24,205 nucleotides of DNA from JAFIEN01 sp051859505 (lineage in GTDB: Bacteria; Pseudomonadota; Alphaproteobacteria; Rhodobacterales; Rhodobacteraceae): positions 1 through 24,205 of the forward strand of contig JBHYFN010000054.1 in assembly GCA_051859505.1 (NCBI GenBank), written 5' to 3'. Shown here one piece after another: positions 7,456-17,939 of the stretch (its first letter is position 1; each line of letters opens with the position of its first letter). The position numbers and the translations under genes are program-made. Under the pieces are notes generated by a model, which ran no database searches, had not been told where the DNA came from, and was given only the letters and a program-made list of their open reading frames with translations.

Positions 7456-8689
7456 AGCGTCTCTGGCTCCTGCAGCAGTCGGTCGATCTCGGCTAGGAAG
7501 GTGGCGCCGCGGCGGCCGTCGCTGACGCGGTGATCGGCGGCCAGGGTGGCGGTGACGCACAGCCGCGCGGCGAGGTTGCCGCGCTGCACCACGGGTTCCG
7601 TGCGCGGGCTGCCGAAGCCCACGAGCGCCACCTGCGGCGGGTAGATCACGCCGAACAGCGCATCCACCCCGCTTTCGCCAAGGCTGGACACGGTCAGCGT
7701 GCCCTGCGTCACCTCGCTGTTCCTCAGCCGCCCGGCCCGCGTGCGGGCGACCAGATCGCGCATCGCTTCCATGATGGCGTCAAGGCCCTTGTCCTGCGCA
7801 TCCATGATCGCCGGCGCGATCAGCCCGCCGCCGCGCATCGCCACGGCCATGCCGCAGTTGATCGTGTCGGACGGGGTGTAATCCGCCCCCTCATGGCGGC
7901 CGTTGAGTTCCGGCACCTTGGCAAGCGCCCGGACAGTGGCGCGGATCAGAAGCGCGCCCATCAGCAGGCGTTCATCCGGCGGGCGTTCGGCATTCCTCGC
8001 GGACAGCCAGTCCTGTGCCGCCTGCAGGTCGATCCGGTGCGACAGGTAGTAATGCGGGATCTCGCGCTTGGCGCGGCTCATCGCGGCGGCGATGGCGCGG
8101 CGCATCTCGGCCATGTCGAGGCCGGGCTTGCCCTTGGGCGCGGGTCTGGTGGCGGGGGTGTCCGGCTGTCTGGCCTGCTTCGGGGCGGCCGCGAGAGAGG
8201 CCTCCACATCCGCCAGCAGGACCGCCCCGCCGGGGCCGGAGCCTGAGACCCGCGCAAGGTCGATCCCCGCCTCTGCCGCGCGGGCCTTGGCGGCGGGCGA
8301 GGCGAGGGGGCCGGATGCCGCCGCCCCGCCCGTCACGGGGGCGGGTTCTTGCATTGGCCGCTTGACGGGGGCGGCGGGTTCCGGCGCGGCCTCGGGTGTC
8401 GCCACCGCCTCGGCTACCGGCTCGGGTTCCGGTTCGGGGGCATCCTCCACCCCCTCGCCGGGCTTGCGGAGCGTGGCGAGCGGCGCGCCCACCGGCAGGG
8501 TCTGGCCGGGTTGGGCGATCAGGCTCACGACCTCGCCCGGCTCGAAGATCTCGATCTCGATGGCGCCTTTCTGCGTCTCGACCACGGCCACGATATCGCC
8601 CCGCGCCACAGTCGCACCGGGCGCGATCAGCCATTCGATCAGCGTCCCCTCCTCCATATCCGCCCCAAGCGAGGGCATGGTGAAGATGC

Positions 8690-8693
<4 letters not shown>
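7452..8693 (-). CDS. 2-oxoacid dehydrogenase E2 component (dihydrolipoamide acyltransferase)
   Basis: E2 core protein of 413 residues that takes the acyl group from E1 on a lipoyl arm and transfers it to CoA or another thiol. Domains in order: lipoyl domain (1-77) with lipoyl Lys42 in ETQKGAIEIE; Pro/Ala/Glu-rich linker (80-130); E3/E1-binding domain (131-164) with ASPAAKARAAEAGID and GSGPGGAVLLADV; a second linker; and the catalytic domain (190-413) with TVSSLG and the active-site motif DHRVSDG (His388). Length is normal for a one-lipoyl E2. The start at 8693 overlaps the E1 stop; the open frame further upstream is inside E1. No dihydrolipoamide dehydrogenase (E3) gene is nearby, although the binding domain for it is intact, so a shared E3 is likely. 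Confidence 0.9.
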
Positions 8694-10677
<1,984 letters not shown>

Positions 10678-10681
<4 letters not shown>

Positions 10682-12393
10682 CGTGCATCCCCTTCAAGCG
10701 TGGAAAGATCCCCTTCGGGCAGGCCCAGTTCGCGCGCCCGCAGAAGACGGCGCATGATCTTGCCCGAGCGGGTGCGGGGCAGGCTGTCGCGGAACACGAT
10801 CTCGCGCGGGGCCACCGCCGGGCCAAGGCGCTTGCGGGCGTGGCCGCGCAATTCGCGCTCCAGCGCCGCGCCGGCCTCGAACCCCGCTTTCAGCGTGACG
10901 AAAGCCTTGACCACCTCGCCCGCCGTTTCGTCCGGGATGCCGATCACGGCGGCCTCGGCCACGGCGGGATGTTCGATGAGGGCGCTTTCCACCTCGAACG
11001 GGCCGATCAGATGGCCTGCGGACTTGATCAGGTCATCGGCCCGGCCGACGAACCAGAAATAGCCGTCGCTGTCGCACATCGCCAGATCGCCGGTCAGGTA
11101 CCAGCCGCCGCGAAAGCATTTCGCATAGCGCTCGGGCTGGCCCAGATAGGCGCGCATCATCGAGGGCCAACCGGGCCGCAGCGCCAGTTCGCCGATCTCG
11201 CCCGCAGGCAGTTCGGTGACGGTCTCCCCTTCGACCGAGACGATCCCGGCGGTGATCCCCGGCAGGGGCTTGCCCATCGCGCCGGGCTTGATGTCCATGT
11301 CGGCCGTGTTGCCGATCATGATGCCGCCGGTTTCGGACTGCCACCAGTTGTCGTGGAAGGGCAGGCCAAAGACCTTCTGCCCCCAGAGCACGCATTCAGC
11401 GTTCAGCGGCTCGCCCACGCTTGCCAGAAACCGCAGCGCGCCGAAATCGCGGCCCTCTGCCGCCGCGGGCCCGGCGCGCATCATCATGCGGATCGCGGTG
11501 GGGGCGGTGTACCAGACCTGCACCCGCTCGGTTTCCAGGATCGCGTACCAGCGGTCGAGGTCGAATTCGGCCTCGTCCACCACCATCGTCACCCGGTTGC
11601 ACAAGGGAGAGACGATCCCGTAGCTCATCCCCGTGACCCAGCCGGGATCGGCGGTGCACCAGTAGATATCGCCGGCCCGCAGGTTAAGCGCGAGGCGCCC
11701 CGTCTCGGCATGGGCGACGACGGCCTCGTGCACATGGACGACGCCCTTCGGCAGGCCGGTCGTGCCGGAGGTGAAATGCAGCAGCGCCATATCCTCGGGG
11801 CCGGTCGGGACCGTCTCGAACCGGTCCGGGGCGGCGGCCATCGCGGGGCCAAGGGCGACGCAGCCTTCCGGGGCCTCGTCGCCGATGATCAGGACCAGCC
11901 GCAGCCCGGGCATCCGGTCGCGCCAGGGGGCGACCTTGCGGGCATAGTGCTGGGCGGTGGTGACAAGGACCGCCGCCTCGCCGATCTCCATCCGGGCGCG
12001 GACGGGTTCGGGGCCGAAGGCGGCGAAAAGCGGGCTGACCACCACGCCCGCCTTGAGCGCGCCCAGCGTGGCCGCGTAAAGCGCGGGCACCCGGCTTGAG
12101 AGGAGGAACAGCCGCTCGCCCCGCGCGATGCCATGGGCCCGCAGGACATTGGCGAAACGCGCGGCATCGGACGCGAGGTCGGCATAGCTCAGCACCCGCC
12201 GCGTGCCGTCCTTGCCCAGCCAGATCAGCGCGGGCTGCTGCCCCCGGCCCGCCGCCACATGCCGGTCTAGCGCCTCATGCGCGATGTTCAGCCCACCGCC
12301 CGGCAAGCCCTCAAGCCGGGCGCGCGCCGCGTCCCAGCCGGTGGGCGGCACGGCCCGGTCCGCCCTCGTCGTGTTCTTGATGATAAGTGACAT
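10678..12393 (-). CDS. AMP-forming acetyl-CoA synthetase-like ligase
   Basis: Adenylate-forming ligase of 571 residues, the size of AcsA/ACSM-type enzymes. Motifs: P-loop FTSGTTGLPKGV (207-218), acyl-pocket motif DNWWQSETGG (348-357), YLTGD (432-436), hinge region GRADDLIKSAGHLIGPFEVE, and catalytic Lys545 in PRTRSGKIMRR. The tandem Trp in the WWQ(S/T)ETG motif is typical of acetyl-CoA synthetases and restricts the pocket to acetate or propionate. The start at 12393 is preceded by AAGGGGAGG. It leads a four-gene operon with E1, E2 and an acyl carrier protein, so it could load CoA or the carrier protein; acceptor specificity is not visible. Lys545 is the position acetylated in known Acs enzymes. 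Confidence 0.88.
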
Positions 12394-12543
12394 CGCAAGG
12401 CCTCCCCTTCAGCGAAACACCTTTCGAGTTTGCCGATCTTCGCCTTCATGACCGAAGCCATGCCTCCAAAGGCGTGGTGCATCATGATCCGGCCGACCGG
12501 TGCTGTCCTTGATGCAAATCAGAACGGGGCACCCGGAAGCACA

Positions 12544-12591
12544 GGGGCTGGCGCATTGGCTGGCACAGGGGCTGGAGCAGGGGCTGGCGCA
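12544..12591. repeat. Tandem repeat, 12 bp x 4
   Basis: Four consecutive 12-bp units: GGGGCTGGCGCA, TTGGCTGGCACA, GGGGCTGGAGCA and GGGGCTGGCGCA. The first and last are identical; the middle ones differ at three and one positions. It lies about 30 bp upstream of the TTGACA hexamer of the rightward promoter. Confidence 0.9.
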
Positions 12592-12619
12592 ACGCCCCCC
12601 GCGGCCGCCGACAACCAGA

Positions 12620-12647
12620 TTGACAGGCGACGGAATCTTGATAACGT
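12620..12647 (+). promoter_or_regulatory. Sigma-70-type promoter of the fucoside-type operon
   Basis: A perfect -35 hexamer TTGACA (12620-12625) is followed after 16 bp by TAACGT (12642-12647), which keeps the T-A....T of the -10 consensus. The -10 falls inside the inverted repeat at 12638-12652. Transcription would start near 12654, giving a leader of about 43 nt to the ATG at 12697. Confidence 0.5.
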
Positions 12648-12652
12648 TTCAA
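12638..12652. promoter_or_regulatory. Candidate LacI-family operator
   Basis: Inverted repeat TTGA-TAACGTT-TCAA with an AACGTT centre, similar in style to LacI/GalR-family operators, which commonly contain a central CG. It overlaps the predicted -10, so a bound repressor would block the promoter. The LacI-type regulator encoded at 15833 in the same operon is the obvious candidate ligand. Confidence 0.5.
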
Positions 12653-12696
12653 CTAAGATGACTATTCTTGTTCATCTTGTTGGAGGGAGGAGAAAC

Positions 12697-13986
12697 ATGA
12701 ACAGATCTCTTGGGCTGCACGGCCTGGTCGGTCGCGCCGGCATAGCCGGATTGCTGATGAGTGCCGCCACCGTCATCCAGGCGCAGGAGGCAAGTGGCGA
12801 GCTTGTCATCCTGGAATGGCTTGGCGGCGCGGAAGGCGAAATGTGGTCGGAGCTGACGACGGCCTTCCAGGAAGCCTATCCCGATGTGACCGTCCGACCC
12901 GTCGCCGTGACTGTCAGCGGGGATGCACGCGGAGGGATGCGCACCGCGCTGTTCGGAGGCGAGGTGGTCGACATCATCATCAACACATGGCCGGCCTTCC
13001 GTGCCGAACTGGCCGATGCCGGACTCATCCGCCCGATCGACGACTTCTGGGACGAGCACGGCTGGAGCGAGCGTCTGGGCGACTCGTGGCGCCAGCTTTC
13101 AAGCCACGAGGGCGAAACCTACGGCGTGACCTACACTTTCGGCAACCGTTCCGGGATCTGGTACAAGACCGAGCACCTGGAGCGAGCAGGTCTCGACGCG
13201 CCGCCGGAAACCTGGGACGATTTCCTTGCCAGCTTCGACGCCCTGCAGGCGGCGGGCTTCGAGGCGCCGATCGCGATGCCGGCGCAGTACTGGGCGCATG
13301 GGGAATGGTTCGAATCCCTGCTCTTGCGCACGGCAGGCGTGGAAACCGCCGCAAAGCTGGCCGCCCACGAAATCCCGTGGACCGATCCGGCCGTGCGCGG
13401 CGCGCTGGTCACCTTCGCCGAGATGCTCGAGGCCGGATGCTGCGGCACCCCGGCGCAGATGTTCGCCAATGACTGGGACGGCGCGGCAGACCAGATCTTC
13501 GTCGCCGACAACATGAACTACCTGCTGATCGGCATGTGGATGAACGGCCGCGCGCTGAACGATTATGGCCTGACCGAGGGGGTGGACTATTCCTATTTCC
13601 AGTTCCCTGCGCTCGGCATGGGCCATGACAACACCTCGAGCGTCGATGCCAAGGAACTGAACATCACCACCAACGGCGGCAATCCCGAGGCGGCGGCAGC
13701 CTTTCTCGACTTCGTGACGACGGCCGAGGCGGCCGGGATACTGGCGCGCTACGGGCTTGCCTCGCCCAGCACCCAGGCCGATCCCACGATGCTGGGGCCG
13801 GTGCAGCAGATCGCGGTGGCCGCGGCTTCGGAATCGGACGTGCATTTCGTGCTGGGCGACCTTCTGCCCGGCGATCTGGCCGACGAATACCGGGTCCAGC
13901 TGCAGCGGTTCCTGCAGGATCCGTCCGAGGCCAATATCGACGCCGTTCTCGAGGCCATCGAGGCCAGGGCCGCGAGCCTCTATTGA
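12697..13986 (+). CDS. CUT1-type ABC transporter sugar-binding protein
   Basis: Periplasmic binding protein of 429 residues from the family 1 extracellular solute-binding group, which delivers oligosaccharides to CUT1 importers. A signal peptide occupies residues 1-28, ending VIQA before QEASG. The mature protein begins LVILEWLGGAEGE and contains a Trp/Tyr-rich central part typical of carbohydrate binding. The start at 12697 is chosen because of the strong RBS (GGAGGGAGGAG, 6 nt spacing) and the signal peptide. Its stop overlaps the first permease start (TGATG). The GH95 gene at the operon end suggests a fucosylated or L-galactosylated oligosaccharide as ligand; this is inferred. No hairpin separates it from the permease genes, unlike in the ugp operon. 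Confidence 0.88.
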   Translation: MNRSLGLHGLVGRAGIAGLLMSAATVIQAQEASGELVILEWLGGAEGEMWSELTTAFQEAYPDVTVRPVAVTVSGDARGGMRTALFGGEVVDIIINTWPAFRAELADAGLIRPIDDFWDEHGWSERLGDSWRQLSSHEGETYGVTYTFGNRSGIWYKTEHLERAGLDAPPETWDDFLASFDALQAAGFEAPIAMPAQYWAHGEWFESLLLRTAGVETAAKLAAHEIPWTDPAVRGALVTFAEMLEAGCCGTPAQMFANDWDGAADQIFVADNMNYLLIGMWMNGRALNDYGLTEGVDYSYFQFPALGMGHDNTSSVDAKELNITTNGGNPEAAAAFLDFVTTAEAAGILARYGLASPSTQADPTMLGPVQQIAVAAASESDVHFVLGDLLPGDLADEYRVQLQRFLQDPSEANIDAVLEAIEARAASLY

Positions 13987-14951
13987 TGCGTGATCCTGCC
14001 GTAAAGGCCTCGGCTGCTCCGGCAGGATCAATGACCGGCCCGGCGGTCCGGAGGGGTGGACAACACCCGCCCGGCCGCCGGAAAGGCATTGGCGAGGTGC
14101 CCTCGGCCTGGATCCTGATTGCGCCGATGCTGGTGCTGTTCTCGATCTCGGTCGTCTTTCCGCTGTTCGAGACGCTCCGCCTGAGCCTGTTCGACATCCG
14201 CGGACTGGCCCCGCCCAGCTATGTGGGCTTCGGCAACTATCGCCAGCTCATGGCCGATCCGGGGTTTCGCAACACCCTTCTGACCACGCTCTATTTCACG
14301 CTCGGCACCACGATCATCACCGTCTCGCTCGGCTGGTTCTTCGCGATGCTCTGTGCCTTCGCGCCCGAGCGCACCCTGCCCTTCCGGGTGATGATCTTCG
14401 CCGCTTTCGGCATCTCCGAGGCGGTGTCGGGCTACATGTGGATCAACATCCTGCGCCCCGATCAGGCCGGGCTGCTGAATTCGATCATCGGCATCTTCAT
14501 CCCCGGCTTCGCCCATCCCTGGCTGGGGGATGTGAACACCGCGCTCTGGGCCATCATCATCGCCGCTTCCTGGAGCGGCGTGGGCCTGCCGCTCCTGCTG
14601 TGCTTCGCCGCCGTCCGGTCGATCCCGAAAAGCGTGCTCGAGGCGGCCTACATGGACGGCGCCAAACCGCTGTCGATGATGCGCCACATCATGATGCCGC
14701 TGTCGATGGCCGGCGTGCGTGTGGCGGTCTTCATCAACCTGCTGGGCGCGCTCAGGGCCTTCGACATCATCTTCGTACTGACCTCCGGCGGCCCGATGCG
14801 CGCGACCGAAACCGTGGGCTACTTCATGTATCGTGAATCGATGACCCAGTTCAAACTGGGCTATGGCGCGGCGGCGACGGTCGTTCTGCTGCTGGCCGTC
14901 CTCGTCATCTCGATCCCCGCGATCATCAAGCGGACAGAGGGCGCGAAATGA
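13986..14951 (+). CDS. CUT1-type sugar ABC transporter permease (MalF-like position)
   Basis: Inner-membrane permease of 321 residues. A roughly 35-residue polar N-terminus (rich in Ala, Pro, Arg and Gly) precedes the first membrane helix near IAPMLVLFSISVVFPLF. Further hydrophobic segments follow, and the EAA loop that contacts the ATPase reads EAAYMDGAKPLSMM. The ending region TSGGPMRATETVGYFMYRES fits the family. The ATG at 13986 shares its A with the stop codon of the binding-protein gene; a TTG one codon earlier is less likely. Its stop overlaps the next permease start by 4 bp. It forms the channel with the following permease. Confidence 0.88.
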   Translation: MRDPAVKASAAPAGSMTGPAVRRGGQHPPGRRKGIGEVPSAWILIAPMLVLFSISVVFPLFETLRLSLFDIRGLAPPSYVGFGNYRQLMADPGFRNTLLTTLYFTLGTTIITVSLGWFFAMLCAFAPERTLPFRVMIFAAFGISEAVSGYMWINILRPDQAGLLNSIIGIFIPGFAHPWLGDVNTALWAIIIAASWSGVGLPLLLCFAAVRSIPKSVLEAAYMDGAKPLSMMRHIMMPLSMAGVRVAVFINLLGALRAFDIIFVLTSGGPMRATETVGYFMYRESMTQFKLGYGAAATVVLLLAVLVISIPAIIKRTEGAK

Positions 14952-15769
14952 TCGGCCGCCCGCCCCTCTGGCCGGTCCTGCTGATCGGCGTCATCGCCTT
15001 CATCTGGGTGATTCCGATCATCGGCATCGTCGTCACCTCGATCCGCCCCCCGCGCGAGGTAAGCCTCGGCTGGTGGCGGCTGGACGAGGTCAGCTTCACG
15101 CTCAGCGCCTGGCGGCGCGTCTGGGAAGCCTACCCCCTTGCGCCCGCCTTCTGGACAACGGCCAAGCTGGCCGGCATCGCGACCGTCCTGACCATGCTGC
15201 TGACCCCGGCTGCGGCCTATGCGTTCCACTTCCTCAAGTTCCGCTTTCGCCGGGTTCTGCTCATCATCATCATCAACGCCTTCGTCCTGCCCCAGCAGGT
15301 CGTGATCATTCCGCTGTTCAGGCTCTGGCGCGACATCGGGCTGATCGACAGCTACCTTGCCGTCATCATCCCCTATGTCGGCCTCAGCTTCGCCTGGTCG
15401 ATCTTCCTGGTGAAAAGCTTTCTCGAGGATTTCCCCTACGAGCTGATCGAGGCCGCGAAGATCGACGGCTGCACCCCGCTGCGCACCTTCTGGCATGTGG
15501 TGCTGCCCAACAGCCTCAGCCCGGTCTTCGCCGCCGGGATCCTGCAGTTCCTGTGGACCTGGAACGCCCTGCTGCTGCCGATGCTGTTCCTGCGCACCGA
15601 TGTGCCGCTGCCGGTCCTGCTGACGCGGATCTCGGGCACCTATGACATGAACTGGGATCTGCGCTCGGTTGCAGCGATCGTGACGACCATCGTGCCGCTG
15701 CTTGTCTTTCTGGTGTTCCAGCGCCAGTTTGCCGCCGGATCGCAGATCCGCAGCGGCGCCAAGGAATGA
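14948..15769 (+). CDS. CUT1-type sugar ABC transporter permease (MalG-like position)
   Basis: Second inner-membrane permease of this importer, 273 residues, with six predicted membrane helices beginning at about residues 7-29. The EAA loop reads EAAKIDGCTPLRTFWHVVLP, and WTWNALLLPMLFL corresponds to the W-N-x-x-x-x-P block usual in MalG-type permeases. The ATGA overlap with the upstream permease gene indicates coupled translation. The regulator gene follows immediately. Confidence 0.88.
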   Translation: MIGRPPLWPVLLIGVIAFIWVIPIIGIVVTSIRPPREVSLGWWRLDEVSFTLSAWRRVWEAYPLAPAFWTTAKLAGIATVLTMLLTPAAAYAFHFLKFRFRRVLLIIIINAFVLPQQVVIIPLFRLWRDIGLIDSYLAVIIPYVGLSFAWSIFLVKSFLEDFPYELIEAAKIDGCTPLRTFWHVVLPNSLSPVFAAGILQFLWTWNALLLPMLFLRTDVPLPVLLTRISGTYDMNWDLRSVAAIVTTIVPLLVFLVFQRQFAAGSQIRSGAKE

Positions 15770-15832
15770 CCCGTGCCAAGGGACGGTGGGAACCGGCGGA
15801 TCATGTCGCAGGCAGACGACAGGGAATTCAGG

Positions 15833-16888
15833 ATGGAACGGCGGCGCCAGCCCACGATCATCGACGTTGCCGATGCCGCCGGCGTGGCGGTCGGCACCGT
15901 GTCGCGCCATCTCAACGGCCTGCCGGTGGGCCCCGGCAATCGCGCGCGGCTCGAACGCGCCCTCGCCCAGCGCGGCGTACGGCGCCAAGCCAGCGCCGTG
16001 GCCATGAAGACCGACCGGACGAACATGGTCGGCCTGATGATCCCCTCGATGAGCGATTTTCACGCGGCGATGTTCGAACAGCTTTCGCGGGTGCTGCGGC
16101 AGGGCGGCCGGACCCTGCTGGCCTATTTTCACGAACAGAACCCCGCCTCGATCCAGGACGGGCTCAATTTCTTCCTGTCGCAAAGGGTCGATGCCATCGT
16201 CATCGAGGGCGAGGAAGAGATCGGCAGCCAGTTGCTGCGCTATCTCGACAACGGGCTTGTCGTCGTTCTCTACGACAACGACATCCCCGACCTGCCGGTT
16301 GACCGGGTCTTTGTCGACAATGCCCAGGCCGCGCGGCGCATCACCGAGCATCTGATCGACCTCGGACATGAACGCATCGCCACGATCCACGGCAACCTGC
16401 GCGATTCCGCCGCCCGCGAACGGCTTATGGGGTTCCGTCAGGCGCTCGACGCGGCCGGGCTGGGGCCGCCGGCCGATTACATCGCCGACGGACGCTGGCG
16501 CGAGCAGGAGGCGCTGGCCGAAATGCGGCGCCTGATGGCCCTGCCGCAGCCGCCGACCGCCGTCTTCTGCGCCAACTACAACATGACGATCGGCGCGCTG
16601 ACCCATCTCGACGAGGCCGCCATCGCGGTGCCCGACGACATCTCGGTCGTCAGCTTCGACGATTTCCCCGCCTTCAAGCTGCTCAAGCCCGGCATCACCG
16701 CCGTCGGCCAGCCGGTCGACAGGATGGCCGCAGCCATCGCCGACCTGATCGAGGCGCGCCTCGGCGATCCCGCACAGATGGGCCGCCGCGAACTGCGCCT
16801 CGAATGCGACATCATCCTGCGGGGCTCTGCAAGGAAACACCGGGCCGCGCCCGGACAAGGGGGGGATCATGTCCAGCGTCAAGCTTGA
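15833..16888 (+). CDS. LacI-family transcriptional regulator
   Basis: DNA-binding repressor of 351 residues. The helix-turn-helix is at about residues 8-30 (TIIDVADAAGVAVGTVSRHLNG), followed by the hinge helix region RRQASAVAMKT and a periplasmic-binding-protein-like sugar-sensing domain (from MVGLMIPS, including VDNAQAARRITEHLIDLGH and ISVVSFDDFP). I chose 15833 because LacI proteins begin only a few residues before the T-x-x-D-V-A motif; starts at 15803 (ATG) and 15773 (GTG, 3 bp after the permease stop) are open in the same frame. The gene sits inside the operon and overlaps the ATPase gene by 20 bp. The probable target is the inverted repeat at 12638-12652, which would give autoregulation. 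Confidence 0.9.
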   Translation: MERRRQPTIIDVADAAGVAVGTVSRHLNGLPVGPGNRARLERALAQRGVRRQASAVAMKTDRTNMVGLMIPSMSDFHAAMFEQLSRVLRQGGRTLLAYFHEQNPASIQDGLNFFLSQRVDAIVIEGEEEIGSQLLRYLDNGLVVVLYDNDIPDLPVDRVFVDNAQAARRITEHLIDLGHERIATIHGNLRDSAARERLMGFRQALDAAGLGPPADYIADGRWREQEALAEMRRLMALPQPPTAVFCANYNMTIGALTHLDEAAIAVPDDISVVSFDDFPAFKLLKPGITAVGQPVDRMAAAIADLIEARLGDPAQMGRRELRLECDIILRGSARKHRAAPGQGGDHVQRQA

Positions 16889-17939
16889 ACAGGTCGGCAA
16901 GGCCTATGGCGCCCATCGGGTGATCGACGGCTTCGACCTGACCATCGAGGAAGGATCGTTCACCGTCCTCGTCGGCCCCTCGGGCTGCGGCAAATCCACC
17001 CTTCTGCGGATGATCGCCGGGCTGGAAGAGATCACCGACGGCCGGCTTCTGATCGACGGCCGGATCGTCAACGACGCCGACCCGATCGAACGCGGCGTGG
17101 CGATGGTGTTCCAGAACTACGCGCTTTATCCGCACATGACGGTCGAACAGAACATCGGCTTTTCCCTGCGGATGGCCGGCCTCGACCGTGACGCCATCGC
17201 CCAACGTGTGCACGAGGCGGCGGCCGCCCTGCAGATCGACGAGTTGCTCAAGCGCAAGCCCGCACAGCTTTCGGGCGGCCAGCGTCAGCGCGTGGCCATC
17301 GGGCGGGCCATCGTGCGCGACCCCCTGGTCTTCCTGTTCGACGAGCCGCTGTCGAACCTTGACGCCGAACTGCGCGTCTCTATGCGGGTCGAGATCGCCA
17401 AGCTGCACCGCAGGCTTGGCTCGACCATGATCTACGTCACCCACGACCAGACCGAGGCGATGACCCTGGCCGACAAGATCGTCGTCCTGCGCGGCGGCGT
17501 GGTGGAACAGTCCGGATCGCCGAGCGATCTTTACGAACGCCCCGCCAACCGCTTTGTCGCGGGTTTCATCGGCTCGCCCCGGATGAACTTCCTCGCCGCA
17601 CGGGCACAGTCGGGGCGGCTGACCCTGGCGGGCGGCGACGGATCGGTGTCCTTCGACGGGGCTGATGGCGAGGTGACGCTGGGCATCCGTCCCGAACACT
17701 TCCGTATTGGCGATCCCGAGCCGCGCCTGTCGATCCTTGTCGATGTGGTCGAATACCTTGGCGGCACGCTTTTCCTGTACGGGACAACCCCCGACGGCAC
17801 ATCGCTTGTCGTCGAGGCGCGCGACCAGACCGACATCCGCCCCGGCGACCGTGTGCCGCTGGGCTTTGCACCCCGCCACCAGCATCTTTTCGACACCAAG
17901 GGCCGCCGCATCGCCGCCCCCACAAGGCCTGACGCATGA
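16869..17939 (+). CDS. CUT1-type sugar ABC transporter ATPase (MalK/UgpC-like)
   Basis: Cytoplasmic ATPase of 356 residues. Walker A GPSGCGKST (36-44), Q-loop FQNYALYPHM (81-90), signature LSGGQ (134-138), Walker B VFLFDE (154-159) and switch His192 (THDQTEAMT) fall at exactly the same positions as in the UgpC at 6062, so the two are close paralogues. A C-terminal TOBE-like region with GIRPEHFRI follows. Start is the ATG after GGGGGGATC, inside the last codons of the LacI gene. Its stop overlaps the GH95 start by 4 bp. It powers the two permeases encoded upstream of the regulator. Confidence 0.92.
   Translation: MSSVKLEQVGKAYGAHRVIDGFDLTIEEGSFTVLVGPSGCGKSTLLRMIAGLEEITDGRLLIDGRIVNDADPIERGVAMVFQNYALYPHMTVEQNIGFSLRMAGLDRDAIAQRVHEAAAALQIDELLKRKPAQLSGGQRQRVAIGRAIVRDPLVFLFDEPLSNLDAELRVSMRVEIAKLHRRLGSTMIYVTHDQTEAMTLADKIVVLRGGVVEQSGSPSDLYERPANRFVAGFIGSPRMNFLAARAQSGRLTLAGGDGSVSFDGADGEVTLGIRPEHFRIGDPEPRLSILVDVVEYLGGTLFLYGTTPDGTSLVVEARDQTDIRPGDRVPLGFAPRHQHLFDTKGRRIAAPTRPDA

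Larger units (their letters stand above)
12394..12696. other. 303-bp divergent intergenic control region
   Basis: This gap separates the leftward AMP-ligase operon from the rightward fucoside-type operon. It holds the ligase RBS (12400-12410), a 12-bp tandem repeat (12544-12591), a TTGACA promoter and an inverted repeat (12620-12652), and the RBS GGAGGGAGGAG before 12697. I see no convincing promoter for the leftward operon. An open frame from 12430 runs through it into the binding-protein gene, but it has low-complexity Gly/Ala content and bypasses the RBS and signal peptide, so I treat it as noncoding. Confidence 0.7.

Noticed and set aside
12511..12530. FNR-type site before the leftward ligase operon
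   Set aside because: Reading leftward, TTTGCATCAAGG only superficially recalls an FNR box; the TTGAT-N4-ATCAA spacing is not met.
12544..12591. CRISPR-like array
   Set aside because: Units are 12 bp and directly adjacent with no spacers, and no cas gene is nearby; it is a simple tandem repeat.
12430..12696. N-terminal extension of the sugar-binding protein
   Set aside because: It would translate the 12-bp repeat as Gly/Ala/Thr repeats and bury the signal peptide; a strong RBS and signal sequence fix the start at 12697.
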